Source of the DNA: Mesostigma viride
Lineage: Eukaryota; Streptophyta; Mesostigmatophyceae; Mesostigmatales; Mesostigmataceae
Length of the DNA stretch: 64,000 nt
Direction: 5' to 3'
NCBI GenBank assembly: GCA_009746045.1
Contig: RPFO01001239.1
Span: forward strand, 42,765 to 106,764
The translations under genes and the position numbers were made by a program. The notes beneath the pieces are model-generated. The model searched no databases. It saw nothing but the letters and a program-made list of their open reading frames with translations, and was not told where the DNA came from. Of the stretch, positions 63,958-64,000 are shown piece after piece; position 1 is the first letter of the stretch; every line of letters begins with the position of its first letter.

Positions 63958-64000
63958 CTGACTGATAGTGGCTAGCGGTGAGGCTAGAGGCACAAGCCCC

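Overview
The window looks like nuclear DNA of a green alga, most likely a flagellated chlorophyte. It is GC-rich and intron-bearing, with GTGAGT-type splice donors and CAG acceptors. It is dense in retrotransposons of several orders: R2-like endonuclease non-LTR, copia, gypsy/PHD, and a split-direct-repeat DIRS/Ngaro-like family. It also carries large minisatellite arrays. Nothing bacterial (operons, Shine-Dalgarno sites, CRISPR) is visible. The lineage is inferred from these traits, not proven.

Layout. 1-1641 (+) is the 3' part of a split-direct-repeat element (B1-A2-B2); a complete relative lies at 27126-29459 (-). 1784-3335 holds decayed reverse-strand coding fragments. 3343-4257 is an array of 170-bp monomers that abuts a large (+) non-LTR retroelement (4258-6892 and 15291-18060). 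That element encodes a PHD finger, a RING-H2 finger, C2H2-like fingers, a reverse transcriptase and a C-terminal CCHC/restriction-like endonuclease. It is split by a young copia-like element on the (-) strand (6893-15285, TSD GGGAC), whose removal joins the host reading frame exactly. A second, 5'-truncated copy of the non-LTR element lies tail-to-tail at 18075-19245 (-).

19246-29460 holds a decayed gag (+), minisatellites, one unidentified ORF pair (22434-23293), a ~165-bp satellite, a gypsy integrase tail followed by a PHD finger (24777-25793), and the complete split-direct-repeat element. 29617-36029 is an LTR element (TSD CAGCA, LTRs ~550 bp) with 5.3 kb of non-coding interior, LARD-like. 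36285-39172 (-) contains two decayed ORFs, one resembling an ORF1/RRM-type nucleic-acid-binding protein.

39572-61204 (-) is a host gene assembled here from nine exons (1,418 bp of coding sequence over 21.6 kb) whose splice sites and phases agree at every junction. Its product is coiled-coil and carries a region resembling the TSNAXIP1 N-terminal domain, a family linked to cilia/flagella. Its introns are filled with tandem arrays, including ~7.6 kb of an octamer GGTGAGTA/G at 49484-57065. 63332-63957 (+) is a small three-exon gene coding for 107 residues.

Many frameshifts in the copia and non-LTR ORFs can each be explained by one missing base in a C or G run, so some apparent pseudogenes may be assembly artefacts. 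All coordinates were read by eye; edges of repeats may be off by a few bases.
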